Assembly (NCBI RefSeq): GCF_021605415.1
Contig: NZ_WKEQ01000027.1
Location: forward strand, 16,102 to 80,101
Source: Pseudomonas syringae
Lineage (GTDB): Bacteria; Pseudomonadota; Gammaproteobacteria; Pseudomonadales; Pseudomonadaceae
Direction: 5' to 3'
Length of the DNA stretch: 64,000 bases
Part shown: positions 16,722 to 25,854 of the stretch, in pieces
Layout of the letters: each line of letters opens with the position of its first letter
How positions within the stretch are numbered: the first letter of the stretch is position 1
The notes under the pieces: generated by a model
What the model saw: only the letters and a program-made list of their open reading frames with translations
Database searches by the model: none
What the model was told of the DNA's origin: nothing
Program-made: the position numbers and the translations under genes

Positions 16722-16741
16722 CCCCCCTGCTCCTCTACTAT
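16713..16741 (+). promoter_or_regulatory. Predicted sigma-70 promoter of the rpsF operon
   Basis: TTGCAG (16713-16718), a 17-base spacer and TACTAT (16736-16741), followed by a GC-rich TGCGCCCC discriminator as in growth-rate-controlled ribosomal promoters. A start near 16749 would leave a leader of about 110 bases before rpsF, long enough for the S6:S18 autoregulatory structure known from several bacteria, though I could not fold it with confidence. Confidence 0.6.
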
Positions 16742-16859
16742 TGCGCCCCTTGCTGTGACGGCAGGCACCTATGTGCCCATCGCCAGCGAGTCCATAAGTG
16801 TCATTCACTCCTTGTCTGACCGTTTTTGAGCGGCAGGCTACAACCCGTAAGGAGCATTC

Positions 16860-17282
16860 ATGCGTCATTACGAAATCATCTTTTTGGTCCACCCGGATCA
16901 AAGCGAGCAAGTCGGCGGCATGGTTGAGCGTTACACCAAGCTGATCGAAGAAGACGGCGGCAAAATCCACCGTCTGGAAGATTGGGGCCGTCGTCAACTG
17001 GCCTACGCAATCAACAATGTTCACAAGGCTCACTACGTGATGCTGAACGTTGAATGCACTGGCAAGGCCCTGGCCGAGCTGGAAGACAACTTCCGCTACA
17101 ACGATGCAGTGATCCGTAACCTGGTCATCCGTCGCGACGAAGCCGTTACCGGCCAGTCCGAGATGCTCAAGGCTGAAGAAAACCGCAGTGAGCGCCGTGA
17201 GCGTCGCGACCGTCCTGAGCACGAAGGCGCCGAAAGCGCTGATAGTGATGACAGCGACAACAGCGATAACGCTGACGAGTAA
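16860..17282 (+). CDS. rpsF: 30S ribosomal protein S6
   Basis: A 140-residue ribosomal protein that pairs with S18 on the platform of the 30S subunit. The core MRHYEIIFLVHPDQSEQV and RLEDWGRRQLAYAINNVHKAHYVMLN segments are standard; the acidic C-terminal tail (residues 112-140, rich in Glu, Asp and Ser) replaces the polyglutamate tail site known from E. coli S6. A clear TAAGGAG ribosome-binding site lies at 16849-16855. First gene of rpsF-rpsR-membrane protein-rplI. Confidence 0.98.
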   Translation: MRHYEIIFLVHPDQSEQVGGMVERYTKLIEEDGGKIHRLEDWGRRQLAYAINNVHKAHYVMLNVECTGKALAELEDNFRYNDAVIRNLVIRRDEAVTGQSEMLKAEENRSERRERRDRPEHEGAESADSDDSDNSDNADE

Positions 17283-17310
17283 TCCACGGACCTTTTAAGG
17301 AGCCTATCAA

Positions 17311-17541
17311 ATGGCACGTTTCTTCCGTCGTCGTAAATTCTGCCGCTTCACCGCTGAAGACGTGAAAGAGATCGATTACAAAGATCTCAACACTCTGAAA
17401 GCCTACGTATCCGAGACCGGCAAAATCGTTCCAAGCCGCATCACCGGTACCAAAGCTCGTTATCAGCGTCAGCTGGCCACCGCTATCAAGCGCGCCCGCT
17501 TCCTGGCCCTGCTGGCCTACACCGACAGCCACGGCCGCTGA
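17311..17541 (+). CDS. rpsR: 30S ribosomal protein S18
   Basis: A 76-residue basic protein ([16 protein letters not shown]...) of the S18 family with the single N-terminal cysteine kept, so this is the zinc-independent form with one Cys rather than a CXXC paralogue. It binds S6 and 16S rRNA on the 30S platform. AAGGAG lies nine bases before the ATG. Only 28 bases separate it from rpsF. Confidence 0.98.
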
Positions 17542-17577
17542 GACCGGGCAGTCGACAAGTAGCAAAGGATTGAAGAC

Positions 17578-18471
17578 ATGCGTGCCTTAGCTGAGTTCAT
17601 CATGCGCGGCCGCATGCAGGCCATTCTCGTAGTGGCCGGGTGTGCAACATTGCCGTTGTTGTATTGGTTGGGTGCTGCCGCCGCAAGCCTTGTGCTTCTG
17701 CGGCGCGGATTGACGGACGCCCTCGGCGTTCTGTCCCTGGGACTGCTGCCGGCATTGGTCTGGTGGTTGTATGCCGATGACCCACGGGCACTTCTGGTGT
17801 TGCTGGGGTCTTCGGGGCTTGCGCTGGTGTTGCGCGCAAGCGAGTCCTGGGTTCGCACGCTGCTGGTCAGCGTGGCGGCGGGACTGGTGTTTTCAGTGGT
17901 GCTCGGGGCAGCTTTTGCGCCCCAGATCGAGATGCTGGCGCAGGCCTTGATAAAGGTCATGCCGTCGCTCCTCGGTGATGCCTACCAGCAGTTGTCGGTA
18001 GACGAGCAAGCGCGTTTCGCGTCCCTGATAGCACCGGTGCTGACCGGCCTGATTGCGGCTTTGTTGCAGATCGTCAGCGTGCTGAGCCTGATTGTCGGGC
18101 GTTACTGGCAGGCGCTGTTGTACAACCCGGGTGGTTTTGGTCGCGAGTTTCGCGCCATCCGGATCCCGCTTGGTCCAGCGATGTTGCTGCTGGCGTTGAT
18201 GCTTCTGGCTCCCAATCTGGGTGCGCAGATGGCCATGTTGACGCCGTTGTGCAGCGTACCGCTGGTGTTCGCCGGACTTGCCTTGATTCACGGGCTGGTC
18301 GGGCAGAAGCGACTGGCCGGTTTCTGGCTGGTGGGGTTGTACGTCACGCTGTTGCTGTTCATGCAGCTGATCTATCCGTTGCTCGTGGTTCTGGCCATGG
18401 TCGACAGCCTGATTGATTTTCGCGGTCGTCACGTGTCGAAAGACGCCGATAACGCGAACGGTGAAGGTTAA
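17578..18471 (+). CDS. Predicted inner-membrane protein between rpsR and rplI (DUF2232-like)
   Basis: A 297-residue, very hydrophobic protein with about eight membrane helices, among them residues 13-40, 47-65, 95-120, 155-185 and 195-225, and a short cytoplasmic tail (RGRHVSKDADNANGEG). Its place inside the S6-S18-L9 operon is conserved in pseudomonads, where it is annotated as hypothetical; the overall look resembles DUF2232/YybS proteins. No catalytic motif is visible. Expression is tied to ribosomal protein synthesis by position (36 bases after rpsR, 18 before rplI). Function unknown. Confidence 0.85.
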   Translation: MRALAEFIMRGRMQAILVVAGCATLPLLYWLGAAAASLVLLRRGLTDALGVLSLGLLPALVWWLYADDPRALLVLLGSSGLALVLRASESWVRTLLVSVAAGLVFSVVLGAAFAPQIEMLAQALIKVMPSLLGDAYQQLSVDEQARFASLIAPVLTGLIAALLQIVSVLSLIVGRYWQALLYNPGGFGREFRAIRIPLGPAMLLLALMLLAPNLGAQMAMLTPLCSVPLVFAGLALIHGLVGQKRLAGFWLVGLYVTLLLFMQLIYPLLVVLAMVDSLIDFRGRHVSKDADNANGEG

Positions 18472-18489
18472 AAGTTAGAGGATTTCCAC

Positions 18490-18936
18490 ATGCAACTGAT
18501 CCTTCTGGAAAAAATCGCCAACCTGGGCAACCTGGGCGACAAAGTAAACGTTAAGGCCGGTTACGGCCGTAACTACCTGCTGCCTTTCGGCAAAGCTACC
18601 GCTGCGACCGCTGCCAATCTGGCTGCGTTCGAAGAGCGTCGTGCTGAGCTGGAAAAAGCTGCCGCAGACCGTAAAGCATCGGCTGAAAGCCGCGCTGCCC
18701 AACTGGCCGAGCTGGAAGTGACCATCACTGCCACCGCTGGCGACGAAGGCAAGCTGTTCGGTTCGATCGGTACTCACGACATCGCTGACGCACTGACCGC
18801 CTCCGGCGTTGAAGTGCAGAAGAGCGAAGTTCGTCTGCCGAACGGCACCATCCGCAACGTGGGTGAATTCGACGTGGCCGTGCACCTGCACGCCGAAGTT
18901 GAAGCCACCGTGCGCGTTGTCGTGGTAGCAGCTTAA
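18490..18936 (+). CDS. rplI: 50S ribosomal protein L9
   Basis: A 148-residue two-domain protein that binds 23S rRNA near the base of the L1 stalk and limits frameshifting. The N-terminal RNA-binding domain MQLILLEKIANLGNLGDKVNVKAGYGRNYLLP is textbook; the long central helix (residues 42-74) and the C-terminal domain with GSIGTHDIADAL follow. AGAGGATTTC precedes the ATG. It ends the rpsF operon in front of a terminator. Confidence 0.98.
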   Translation: MQLILLEKIANLGNLGDKVNVKAGYGRNYLLPFGKATAATAANLAAFEERRAELEKAAADRKASAESRAAQLAELEVTITATAGDEGKLFGSIGTHDIADALTASGVEVQKSEVRLPNGTIRNVGEFDVAVHLHAEVEATVRVVVVAA

Positions 18937-18982
18937 GCAACACCTGATCGGCTGGCGGCTTGTCCGTCAGGCGGTTAACATC

Positions 18983-19020
18983 GGGCACGATCCTGTTTAC
19001 AGGTCGTGCCCTTTGTCTTT
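18983..19020 (+). terminator. Terminator after rplI
   Basis: GGGCACGA and TCGTGCCC pair, with an inner CCTG/CAGG extension and one bulged T, followed by TTTGTCTTT. It separates the ribosomal operon from dnaB. Confidence 0.85.
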
Positions 19021-19065
19021 CTGTAATCCCCGTTTTTCAACCGAGTTTTCCAAAACCAAGTGGCC

Positions 19066-20463
19066 ATGAACGAAATCTCCGCACCCGAGCAATACGATCT
19101 GCAAACTGCCTCCCTTAAGGTTCCGCCGCATTCCATCGAGGCCGAACAGGCCGTGCTCGGTGGTCTGATGCTGGATAACAACGCCTGGGAACGCGTGCTC
19201 GATCAAGTCTCCGACGGCGATTTCTATCGACATGACCACCGTCTGATTTTCCGTGCGATCGCCAAACTGGCCGATCAGAACATGCCGATCGACGTCGTGA
19301 CCCTGTCCGAGCAACTGGACAAGGAAGGTCAGACCTCGCAAGTCGGCGGTCTCGGCTATCTGGGCGAGCTGGCGAAAAACACGCCGTCCGTCGCCAACAT
19401 CAAGGCCTATGCGCAAATCGTCCGCGAGCGGGCCACGCTGCGCCAGTTGATCGGTATCAGCACCGAAATTGCCGACAGCGCCTTCAATCCGGAAGGTCGT
19501 ACCGCCGCCGAGATCCTCGACGAAGCCGAGCGGCAAATCTTCCAGATCGCTGAGGCCCGGCCGAAAACCGGTGGCCCGGTGGGCGTCAACGATCTGCTGA
19601 CCAAAGCCATCGACCGTATCGACACCCTGTTCAACACCGACAACGCCATCACCGGTTTGTCCACGGGCTATACCGACCTCGATGAGAAAACCAGCGGTCT
19701 GCAACCGTCCGACCTGATCATCGTCGCCGGCCGTCCATCGATGGGTAAAACCACCTTCGCGATGAACCTCGTGGAAAACGCCGTACTGCGCAGCGAAAAA
19801 GCGGTACTGGTGTACTCCCTCGAGATGCCAGGCGAATCGTTGATCATGCGTATGCTGTCTTCGCTGGGTCGCATCGACCAGACCAAGGTGCGTTCCGGCC
19901 AGTTGGAAGACGACGATTGGCCACGCCTGACGTCGGCGGTCAACCTGCTCAACGACCGCAAGTTGTTCATTGATGACACCGCCGGCATCAGCCCGTCGGA
20001 AATGCGTGCGCGCACCCGGCGTCTGGTGCGCGAGCACGGTGAAGTCGGACTGATCATGATCGACTACCTGCAGCTAATGCAGATTCCCGGTTCCAGCGGT
20101 GACAACCGAACCAACGAAATTTCCGAAATCTCGCGATCTCTAAAGGCGCTGGCCAAGGAATTCAACTGCCCGGTGGTGGCGCTGTCCCAGCTCAACCGCT
20201 CCCTGGAACAACGCCCGAACAAGCGCCCGGTAAACTCCGACTTGCGTGAATCCGGAGCGATCGAGCAGGACGCCGACGTCATCATGTTTGTTTACCGGGA
20301 CGAGGTGTATCACCCGGAGACCGAACACAAGGGCATCGCCGAAATCATCATCGGCAAGCAGCGGAACGGCCCGATCGGCTTCATTCGCTTGGCGTTCATC
20401 GGCAAATACACTCGCTTCGAAAACCTCGCGCCGGGCAGTTACAACTTCGACGACGACGAGTGA
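19066..20463 (+). CDS. dnaB: Replicative DNA helicase DnaB
   Basis: A 465-residue hexameric helicase that unwinds DNA 5'-3' at the replication fork and recruits DnaG primase. The N-terminal domain (residues 20-120, PPHSIEAEQAVLGGLMLDN) and linker precede the RecA-like ATPase with Walker A GRPSMGKTTF near residue 225, Walker B LIMIDYLQLM, and the DnaB signature SQLNRSLEQRPNKRPVNSDLRES. I chose ATG 19066; an in-frame GTG two codons upstream would add only Met-Ala. No strong ribosome-binding site is visible. No intein is present, although dnaB is a common intein site. Confidence 0.98.
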   Translation: MNEISAPEQYDLQTASLKVPPHSIEAEQAVLGGLMLDNNAWERVLDQVSDGDFYRHDHRLIFRAIAKLADQNMPIDVVTLSEQLDKEGQTSQVGGLGYLGELAKNTPSVANIKAYAQIVRERATLRQLIGISTEIADSAFNPEGRTAAEILDEAERQIFQIAEARPKTGGPVGVNDLLTKAIDRIDTLFNTDNAITGLSTGYTDLDEKTSGLQPSDLIIVAGRPSMGKTTFAMNLVENAVLRSEKAVLVYSLEMPGESLIMRMLSSLGRIDQTKVRSGQLEDDDWPRLTSAVNLLNDRKLFIDDTAGISPSEMRARTRRLVREHGEVGLIMIDYLQLMQIPGSSGDNRTNEISEISRSLKALAKEFNCPVVALSQLNRSLEQRPNKRPVNSDLRESGAIEQDADVIMFVYRDEVYHPETEHKGIAEIIIGKQRNGPIGFIRLAFIGKYTRFENLAPGSYNFDDDE

Positions 20464-20478
20464 TGTCAGCCATAGGCC

Positions 20479-20503
20479 GTTCGATCACTGCGCTTGATCG
20501 AAC
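20479..20503. other. Perfect inverted repeat at the dnaB / 859-residue gene junction
   Basis: GTTCGATCA and TGATCGAAC form 9-bp arms around CTGCGCT, overlapping the stop codon of the minus-strand gene and lying 16 bases after the dnaB stop. It lacks a T run on either side, so it may be a weak bidirectional termination or mRNA-end structure for the two convergent genes rather than an intrinsic terminator. Confidence 0.5.
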
Positions 20504-23064
20504 AGCTTCTGCGCAATCTTCGGGCTGATTACCACTCGCCAGATCTTCTGGTGAGGCCGGCCGGCCAGTTCCTCCTGCTGCTGAAACTCGGCGCCCAGTC
20601 TGCTCTGTGCCAGCGTTTTCATGTTCGCGCCCTTAATGGCGTAGTCGAGGGCGGGACGGTCTTTTCTGTCGTAGTGAAAATGCGCTTCCCATAACGGCGA
20701 ATTATCGACCCGATCGTTGATTGAATAGACGTCCAGAAACGACTTTTTCTTGCCCTTGCCTTTGAGCTCTCGATCGATGGTTTTGATCACGTTCAGCTCT
20801 TGATGATCCAGCAAGTAATTCAGGCGCAACGCGTCGAGCACGTCCTTGTTCTTGTACATGCGCAGCAGGATGCTCTGGCCTTCGCTGTTCATCCGGTCAG
20901 CGGCCGTTTTCAGCTTCTGAATCAGTTGAGCGATGTCGACGTCACTGGCTGTCCCCTCGGTGTTTTCCAGGCGTTTCGCCTGCTGGCTGAGCAAATCCGC
21001 CTTCGCGCTGAGAAACTCAAGAATGTTCGCGGCAGGCGAGCCCGCAGCTTCATCATGACGGGCCTGATCAACTTGTGCGTCCACCTCGGCCAGACGATTG
21101 TTTGCTTCGCTGATCAGCTGTGCTCGCGACAACAGCGGTGGGCTTGCGGATACCGGTTGCCATTCGCCCTGGCGTTTCTCATAGCGCTGCGGGGGCTGAC
21201 CGGGTTTGAAAGGATCGTCGATCTTAACCGTGACACTGCCATCCGCCGCGGTTTCCTTTTCTCCGACCAGCATTTTGTACGTGCCGTGCTGACGGACACG
21301 GAAGACTTTTCTCGGCGCTGCCGGAGTATTGGAGTCGCTTGGCTGAGGGGGTATGAAATCGAAATCGATGTCCTGGTCATGGCTTGGCAGTTCAGCGTTA
21401 CTGGCGAATGCGTGATAGATATCGCTGAGTTTCCTTTCAATCTTCAACTCAAACGCGTCGATGACATTTAGCATGCCGCGGATGTATTCGGCTTTGGCCG
21501 GAGCGCCGTTGGAAAGCATCAGTTCGAACTGGCTTTTCTCTACGGTTATTTGCTCCAGCGCCATGCGCAGAATCCCGGGCCTCGACTCTGGAGAAACGTT
21601 CTTCAGATCCCTGACGAAAAACTCCAGCGCGGCAAACGTCTGAAGGCCGACGTCAGGCAAGATGTCCGGGGCATCCGAATACAGGCGCAGATAGAAATTG
21701 AACAGGCTGCGGTTGACCGAGTCGGCGTTGGGTACTCCAGCATTCAACTCCTCGAACTCGGAATCCGAATCACGAAACTTTTTTTTCATCTGCTCCATGA
21801 CGCCTTGACGTTCTTCAAGGATTTTCAGTTTCTTGTTCAAGTGATCGATACTTTTCTTGCAGGTCTCGGGCGTTATCGTTTGCAGGGTTGGCAATACCCG
21901 GCGATCCATGACAAGGAGCAGCTTGTTGAAATTCAGAATCCGGTCTCTGAACTGGGCATGCAGTTCTTCCTTGTATAAGCCACCGGATTTCAACACACCA
22001 ATCCATTCCTTGCCTTTGACATAGGCCTGGTTGTATTCGGTCAACATATTGATGTGCTTGCGAACGTGGACTTCAATCGCGACCAGCGCAGCTGTTTCGG
22101 TGGCGCTGCCCCGCTCCAGGCCGGCCAGATCACGCCACATTCTGGTAAAACTGGCATCGGACGCAACTAAGGCGTCGTAAGCATTCTTCAGCGGGACATA
22201 TCGCTGCATCAGCAAGTGCTGGGTGGCGTTTCGATGCATGCCTCCCGGCAGGCCTAGAGGCAAGGAAAACCACTGATTATCGGTATTTCGGGTAATCGCC
22301 CAGGACTCACCCGGCCGACTGGCGTGGTAAATATTGTCGGTGTCTGCAGCCACGGGATCTTTCCCGTTGACGATGCGCCAGACGTTTTGCGTGGGCGAGG
22401 ATGCATCGCGATCGAGCAATACCTGAAAGGCCTGGTGTTCTATGACCGCATACAGTTTTCCCTGAAATCGATGCAGCCCGTCAGCACCGGGATCGACGCC
22501 GGTGAAATCCAGATCGACACGCAAGTTTCGCAGTCGCCTGAGGTTCAGTGGCCACGTGAGGGTTCCGGCCTCTTCCAGTGCAACCCAGCGTTTGCTGTTC
22601 GGATCCCTCACAAGGATCGGCCCGGAGGGTTTCAATTCGCTGGAAAGCTTCGCCCGGTACAACCCGATCTCGCGATCCAGTCCGACCTGGAGAACGCCGT
22701 CGACGCCATCGACGAACAACCGGCCTTTGAACATTCTCAAGCCTGCTGCATCCGCAGCGGGCAGTCTGGCGGTGGATAAAACCCGGTATTGATCCAGTGA
22801 CCGTCGTGCAGGTGCGGATCCGCTCACGAAATGGGGAAGCGTTTCGCGGATCACAATGGTCGGTGCGGTTGTTATGGCATCAAGATTTACGTCTGCAAAT
22901 GTCTTTTCGGGAGCGTTTGGCCACCGTGTACTTGAGGGCGCCGTGAGCCCCGAAACGATTCGAGGCGCGGTATCGGTGCGAGTCGGGGCGCCATTAGTGG
23001 AGCGAGGCGGGGGCGTGTGTATTTCGACGGGGGTGGTGCCTTTGAGCGGTGGTTTGACGGGCAT
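20485..23064 (-). CDS. Large protein of unknown function, possibly toxin/effector-like
   Basis: An 859-residue protein I cannot assign. The start at 23064 (MPVKPPLKG) is chosen because AAGGA lies eight bases upstream; an ATG three codons earlier abuts the site. The first 90 residues are Pro/Thr/Ser-rich and disordered-looking, with no signal peptide. Two short repeats follow, RMFKGRLFVDGVDGVLQVGLDREIG near residue 110 and HRFQGKLYAVIEHQAFQVLLDRD near 200. They resemble small beta modules in the giant dermonecrotic-toxin-domain (DUF6543-like) proteins of fluorescent pseudomonads, from memory. A long helical middle part (300-560), a second beta segment (KVFRVRQHGTYKMLV) and a charged C-terminal domain (LLSRAQLISEANNRL ... 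IWRVVISPKIAQ) complete it. Monocistronic, convergent to dnaB. Confidence 0.7.
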   Translation of the reverse strand: MPVKPPLKGTTPVEIHTPPPRSTNGAPTRTDTAPRIVSGLTAPSSTRWPNAPEKTFADVNLDAITTAPTIVIRETLPHFVSGSAPARRSLDQYRVLSTARLPAADAAGLRMFKGRLFVDGVDGVLQVGLDREIGLYRAKLSSELKPSGPILVRDPNSKRWVALEEAGTLTWPLNLRRLRNLRVDLDFTGVDPGADGLHRFQGKLYAVIEHQAFQVLLDRDASSPTQNVWRIVNGKDPVAADTDNIYHASRPGESWAITRNTDNQWFSLPLGLPGGMHRNATQHLLMQRYVPLKNAYDALVASDASFTRMWRDLAGLERGSATETAALVAIEVHVRKHINMLTEYNQAYVKGKEWIGVLKSGGLYKEELHAQFRDRILNFNKLLLVMDRRVLPTLQTITPETCKKSIDHLNKKLKILEERQGVMEQMKKKFRDSDSEFEELNAGVPNADSVNRSLFNFYLRLYSDAPDILPDVGLQTFAALEFFVRDLKNVSPESRPGILRMALEQITVEKSQFELMLSNGAPAKAEYIRGMLNVIDAFELKIERKLSDIYHAFASNAELPSHDQDIDFDFIPPQPSDSNTPAAPRKVFRVRQHGTYKMLVGEKETAADGSVTVKIDDPFKPGQPPQRYEKRQGEWQPVSASPPLLSRAQLISEANNRLAEVDAQVDQARHDEAAGSPAANILEFLSAKADLLSQQAKRLENTEGTASDVDIAQLIQKLKTAADRMNSEGQSILLRMYKNKDVLDALRLNYLLDHQELNVIKTIDRELKGKGKKKSFLDVYSINDRVDNSPLWEAHFHYDRKDRPALDYAIKGANMKTLAQSRLGAEFQQQEELAGRPHQKIWRVVISPKIAQKLFDQAQ

Positions 23065-23296
23065 GATATTCATCCTTGAATAGCCTGTTGCCGTAACAGC
23101 CTTTGATCGGCCGATGACGGATCTGTTTGAAATCATCGATCCCGCTTCTTGCGAAATCGAAAGATGTCGCTTGTTTTCGGCAGAGAAGGAGGCGGGCTCG
23201 CGCAATAAAGAGAAACCGACCATTGCCGTCGGAATTGGTCAAAATTTGTGCTATATTCCGCGCCCGCGATTTTTCATCTCTACACCGGTCATCGAC

Positions 23297-25600
23297 ATGC
23301 AAACAGCCAAGCCGTTATTTGACTATCCAAAATATTGGGCCGAATGTTTCGGGCCAGCGCCATTCCTGCCGATGAGCAGGGAGGAGATGGATCAGCTCGG
23401 CTGGGATTCGTGCGACATCATCATCGTCACCGGTGATGCGTACGTCGATCACCCATCGTTCGGCATGGCGATCATCGGCCGGCTGCTGGAGTCCCAGGGC
23501 TTCCGCGTCGGGATCATTGCCCAGCCGAACTGGCAGTCCAAAGACGATTTCATGAAGCTCGGCGAGCCGAACCTGTTCTTCGGTGTCGCGGCCGGCAACA
23601 TGGACTCGATGATCAACCGCTACACCGCCGACAAGAAAATCCGCTCCGATGACGCGTACACGCCTGGTGGCATGGCCGGCAAGCGTCCGGATCGCGCGAG
23701 CCTGGTTTACAGCCAGCGCTGCAAGGAAGCCTACAAGCACGTGCCAATCGTGCTCGGCGGCATCGAAGCTTCGCTGCGCCGCATTGCTCACTACGATTAC
23801 TGGCAGGATCGCGTGCGTAACTCGATCCTGATCGATGCCAGCGCCGACATTCTGCTGTACGGCAACGCCGAACGCGCCATTGTCGAAGTCGCCCAGCGTC
23901 TGTCCTACGGTCACAAAATCGAAGACATCACCGATGTGCGCGGCACCGCGTTCATTCGTCGTGACACGCCGCAGGGCTGGTACGAAGTCGACTCCACGCG
24001 CATCGACCGTCCGGGCAAGATCGACAAGATCATCAACCCGTACGTGAATACCCAGGACACCCAGGCCTGCGCCATCGAGCAGGAAAAGGGGCCGGTCGAA
24101 GATCCGGGCGAGGCCAAGGTCGTGCAGATTTTGGCCAGTCCGAAGATGACCCGCGACAAGACCGTGATTCGTCTGCCGTCGGTTGAAAAAGTCCGTAACG
24201 ACGCCGTTCTGTATGCCCACGCCAACCGCGTGTTGCACCTGGAAACCAACCCGGGCAATGCCCGCGCGCTCGTGCAGAAGCATGGCGAAGTCGACGTCTG
24301 GTTCAACCCGCCGCCGATTCCGATGACCACCGATGAAATGGACTACGTGTTTGGCATGCCTTACGCACGGGTTCCGCATCCAGCGTATGGCAAGGAGAAG
24401 ATTCCGGCCTACGACATGATCCGTTTCTCGGTGAACATCATGCGCGGCTGTTTCGGTGGCTGCACGTTCTGCTCGATCACCGAGCACGAAGGCCGGATCA
24501 TCCAGAACCGTTCGGAAGAGTCGATCATTCGTGAAATCGAAGAGATCCGCGACAAGGTGCCAGGCTTCACCGGCGTCATTTCCGACCTCGGCGGACCGAC
24601 CGCGAACATGTATCGCATCGCCTGCAAGACCCCGGAAATCGAATCCGCCTGCCGCAAGCCGTCCTGTGTGTTCCCGGGCATCTGCCCGAACCTGAACACC
24701 GATCACTCGTCGCTGATTCAGCTGTACCGCAGCGCCCGCGCGTTGCCGGGCGTGAAAAAGATTCTGATTGCCTCCGGCCTGCGTTACGACCTGGCGGTCG
24801 AGTCGCCGGAATACGTCAAGGAGCTGGTGACCCACCACGTCGGCGGTTACCTGAAGATCGCCCCGGAACACACCGAGGAAGGTCCGCTCAACCAGATGAT
24901 GAAACCGGGCATCGGCAGCTATGACAAGTTCAAGCGCATGTTCGAGAAGTACACCAAGGAAGCGGGCAAAGAGCAGTATCTGATTCCGTACTTCATCGCC
25001 GCCCACCCGGGCACCACCGACGAAGACATGATGAATCTGGCGCTGTGGCTCAAGGGCAACGGTTTCCGTGCCGACCAGGTCCAGGCGTTTTATCCGTCGC
25101 CGATGGCTACCGCGACCGCGATGTACCACTCGGGCAAGAACCCGCTGCGCAAGGTCACGTACAAGAGCGACGGCGTCACCATCGTCAAGAGCGAAGACCA
25201 GCGTCGTTTGCACAAGGCGTTCCTGCGCTATCACGACCCGAAAGGCTGGCCGATGCTGCGCGAAGCACTGGTGCGCATGGGCCGTAGCGATCTGATCGGC
25301 TCGGGCAAGGATCAACTGATCCCGGCACATCAGCCGTCCACCGACAGCTACCAGAGTGCTCGTCGCAAGAACTCGACGCCGGCCGGCAGCCATAAAGTGG
25401 CCAAGGAAAAGACCACCAAGATCCTCACCCAGCACACGGGGCTGCCACCTCGCGCCAGCGACGGCGGCAATCCGTGGGACAAGCGCGAACAAGCCAAGGC
25501 AGCGGCGTTCGCCCGCAACCAGCAAGCGGCCAAGGAGCGCAAGGACGCCGCCAAGGGCAAAGGGCCGAAGCCGGCTCGCAAACCCGTCGTGCCCCGCTAA
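23297..25600 (+). CDS. YgiQ family radical SAM protein
   Basis: A 767-residue iron-sulfur protein of the UPF0313/YgiQ family; the substrate is unknown. The N-terminal domain (LFDYPKYWAECFGPAPFLPMSREEMDQLGWDSCDII) is strongly conserved. The radical SAM cluster motif CFGGCTFC (CxxxCxxC) lies near residue 390 inside NIMRGCFGGCTFCSITEHEGR, and the C-terminus is a basic Lys/Ala-rich tail of about 100 residues. The ATG at 23297 matches the family start; the open frame upstream reads unrelated sequence. It is divergent from the 859-residue gene and closed by a strong terminator. Confidence 0.93.
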   Translation: MQTAKPLFDYPKYWAECFGPAPFLPMSREEMDQLGWDSCDIIIVTGDAYVDHPSFGMAIIGRLLESQGFRVGIIAQPNWQSKDDFMKLGEPNLFFGVAAGNMDSMINRYTADKKIRSDDAYTPGGMAGKRPDRASLVYSQRCKEAYKHVPIVLGGIEASLRRIAHYDYWQDRVRNSILIDASADILLYGNAERAIVEVAQRLSYGHKIEDITDVRGTAFIRRDTPQGWYEVDSTRIDRPGKIDKIINPYVNTQDTQACAIEQEKGPVEDPGEAKVVQILASPKMTRDKTVIRLPSVEKVRNDAVLYAHANRVLHLETNPGNARALVQKHGEVDVWFNPPPIPMTTDEMDYVFGMPYARVPHPAYGKEKIPAYDMIRFSVNIMRGCFGGCTFCSITEHEGRIIQNRSEESIIREIEEIRDKVPGFTGVISDLGGPTANMYRIACKTPEIESACRKPSCVFPGICPNLNTDHSSLIQLYRSARALPGVKKILIASGLRYDLAVESPEYVKELVTHHVGGYLKIAPEHTEEGPLNQMMKPGIGSYDKFKRMFEKYTKEAGKEQYLIPYFIAAHPGTTDEDMMNLALWLKGNGFRADQVQAFYPSPMATATAMYHSGKNPLRKVTYKSDGVTIVKSEDQRRLHKAFLRYHDPKGWPMLREALVRMGRSDLIGSGKDQLIPAHQPSTDSYQSARRKNSTPAGSHKVAKEKTTKILTQHTGLPPRASDGGNPWDKREQAKAAAFARNQQAAKERKDAAKGKGPKPARKPVVPR

Positions 25601-25621
25601 GCGCTGCTGGATAAGAACAAC

Positions 25622-25653
25622 ACGCCAACCCTCGGGTTGGCGTTTTTTTTTTT
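25622..25653 (+). terminator. Terminator after the ygiQ-like gene
   Basis: ACGCCAACCC and GGGTTGGCGT pair around TC, followed by a run of eleven T, 21 bases after the stop codon. Confidence 0.93.
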
Positions 25654-25657
25654 GCGA

Positions 25658-25692
25658 CTGCTCGTTCCCATGCAGAGCGTGGGAACGAGCAG
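25658..25692. repeat. Palindromic repeat element (GTTCCCA...TGGGAAC type)
   Basis: CTGCTCGTTCCCA and TGGGAACGAGCAG form perfect 13-bp arms around TGCAGAGCG. This is the CGTTCCCACGCTCTGCGTGGGAACG-like intergenic repeat frequently met in fluorescent pseudomonads. It lies directly behind the terminator. Confidence 0.75.
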
Positions 25693-25854
25693 CGCGGGCT
25701 GCAACATTTACGTGCAACTCCGTCCAACCATTTCTGCGCATTGCCCGATTTTGGTGCTGTACTGCCTTGAGCATTCCGGGAAAGCGCTCCTGCACCTGCA
25801 TGGCATAAGTCTTGCGCGCTTTCGAATACGCTCTAGGCTCGCAGGAGGCACGCC

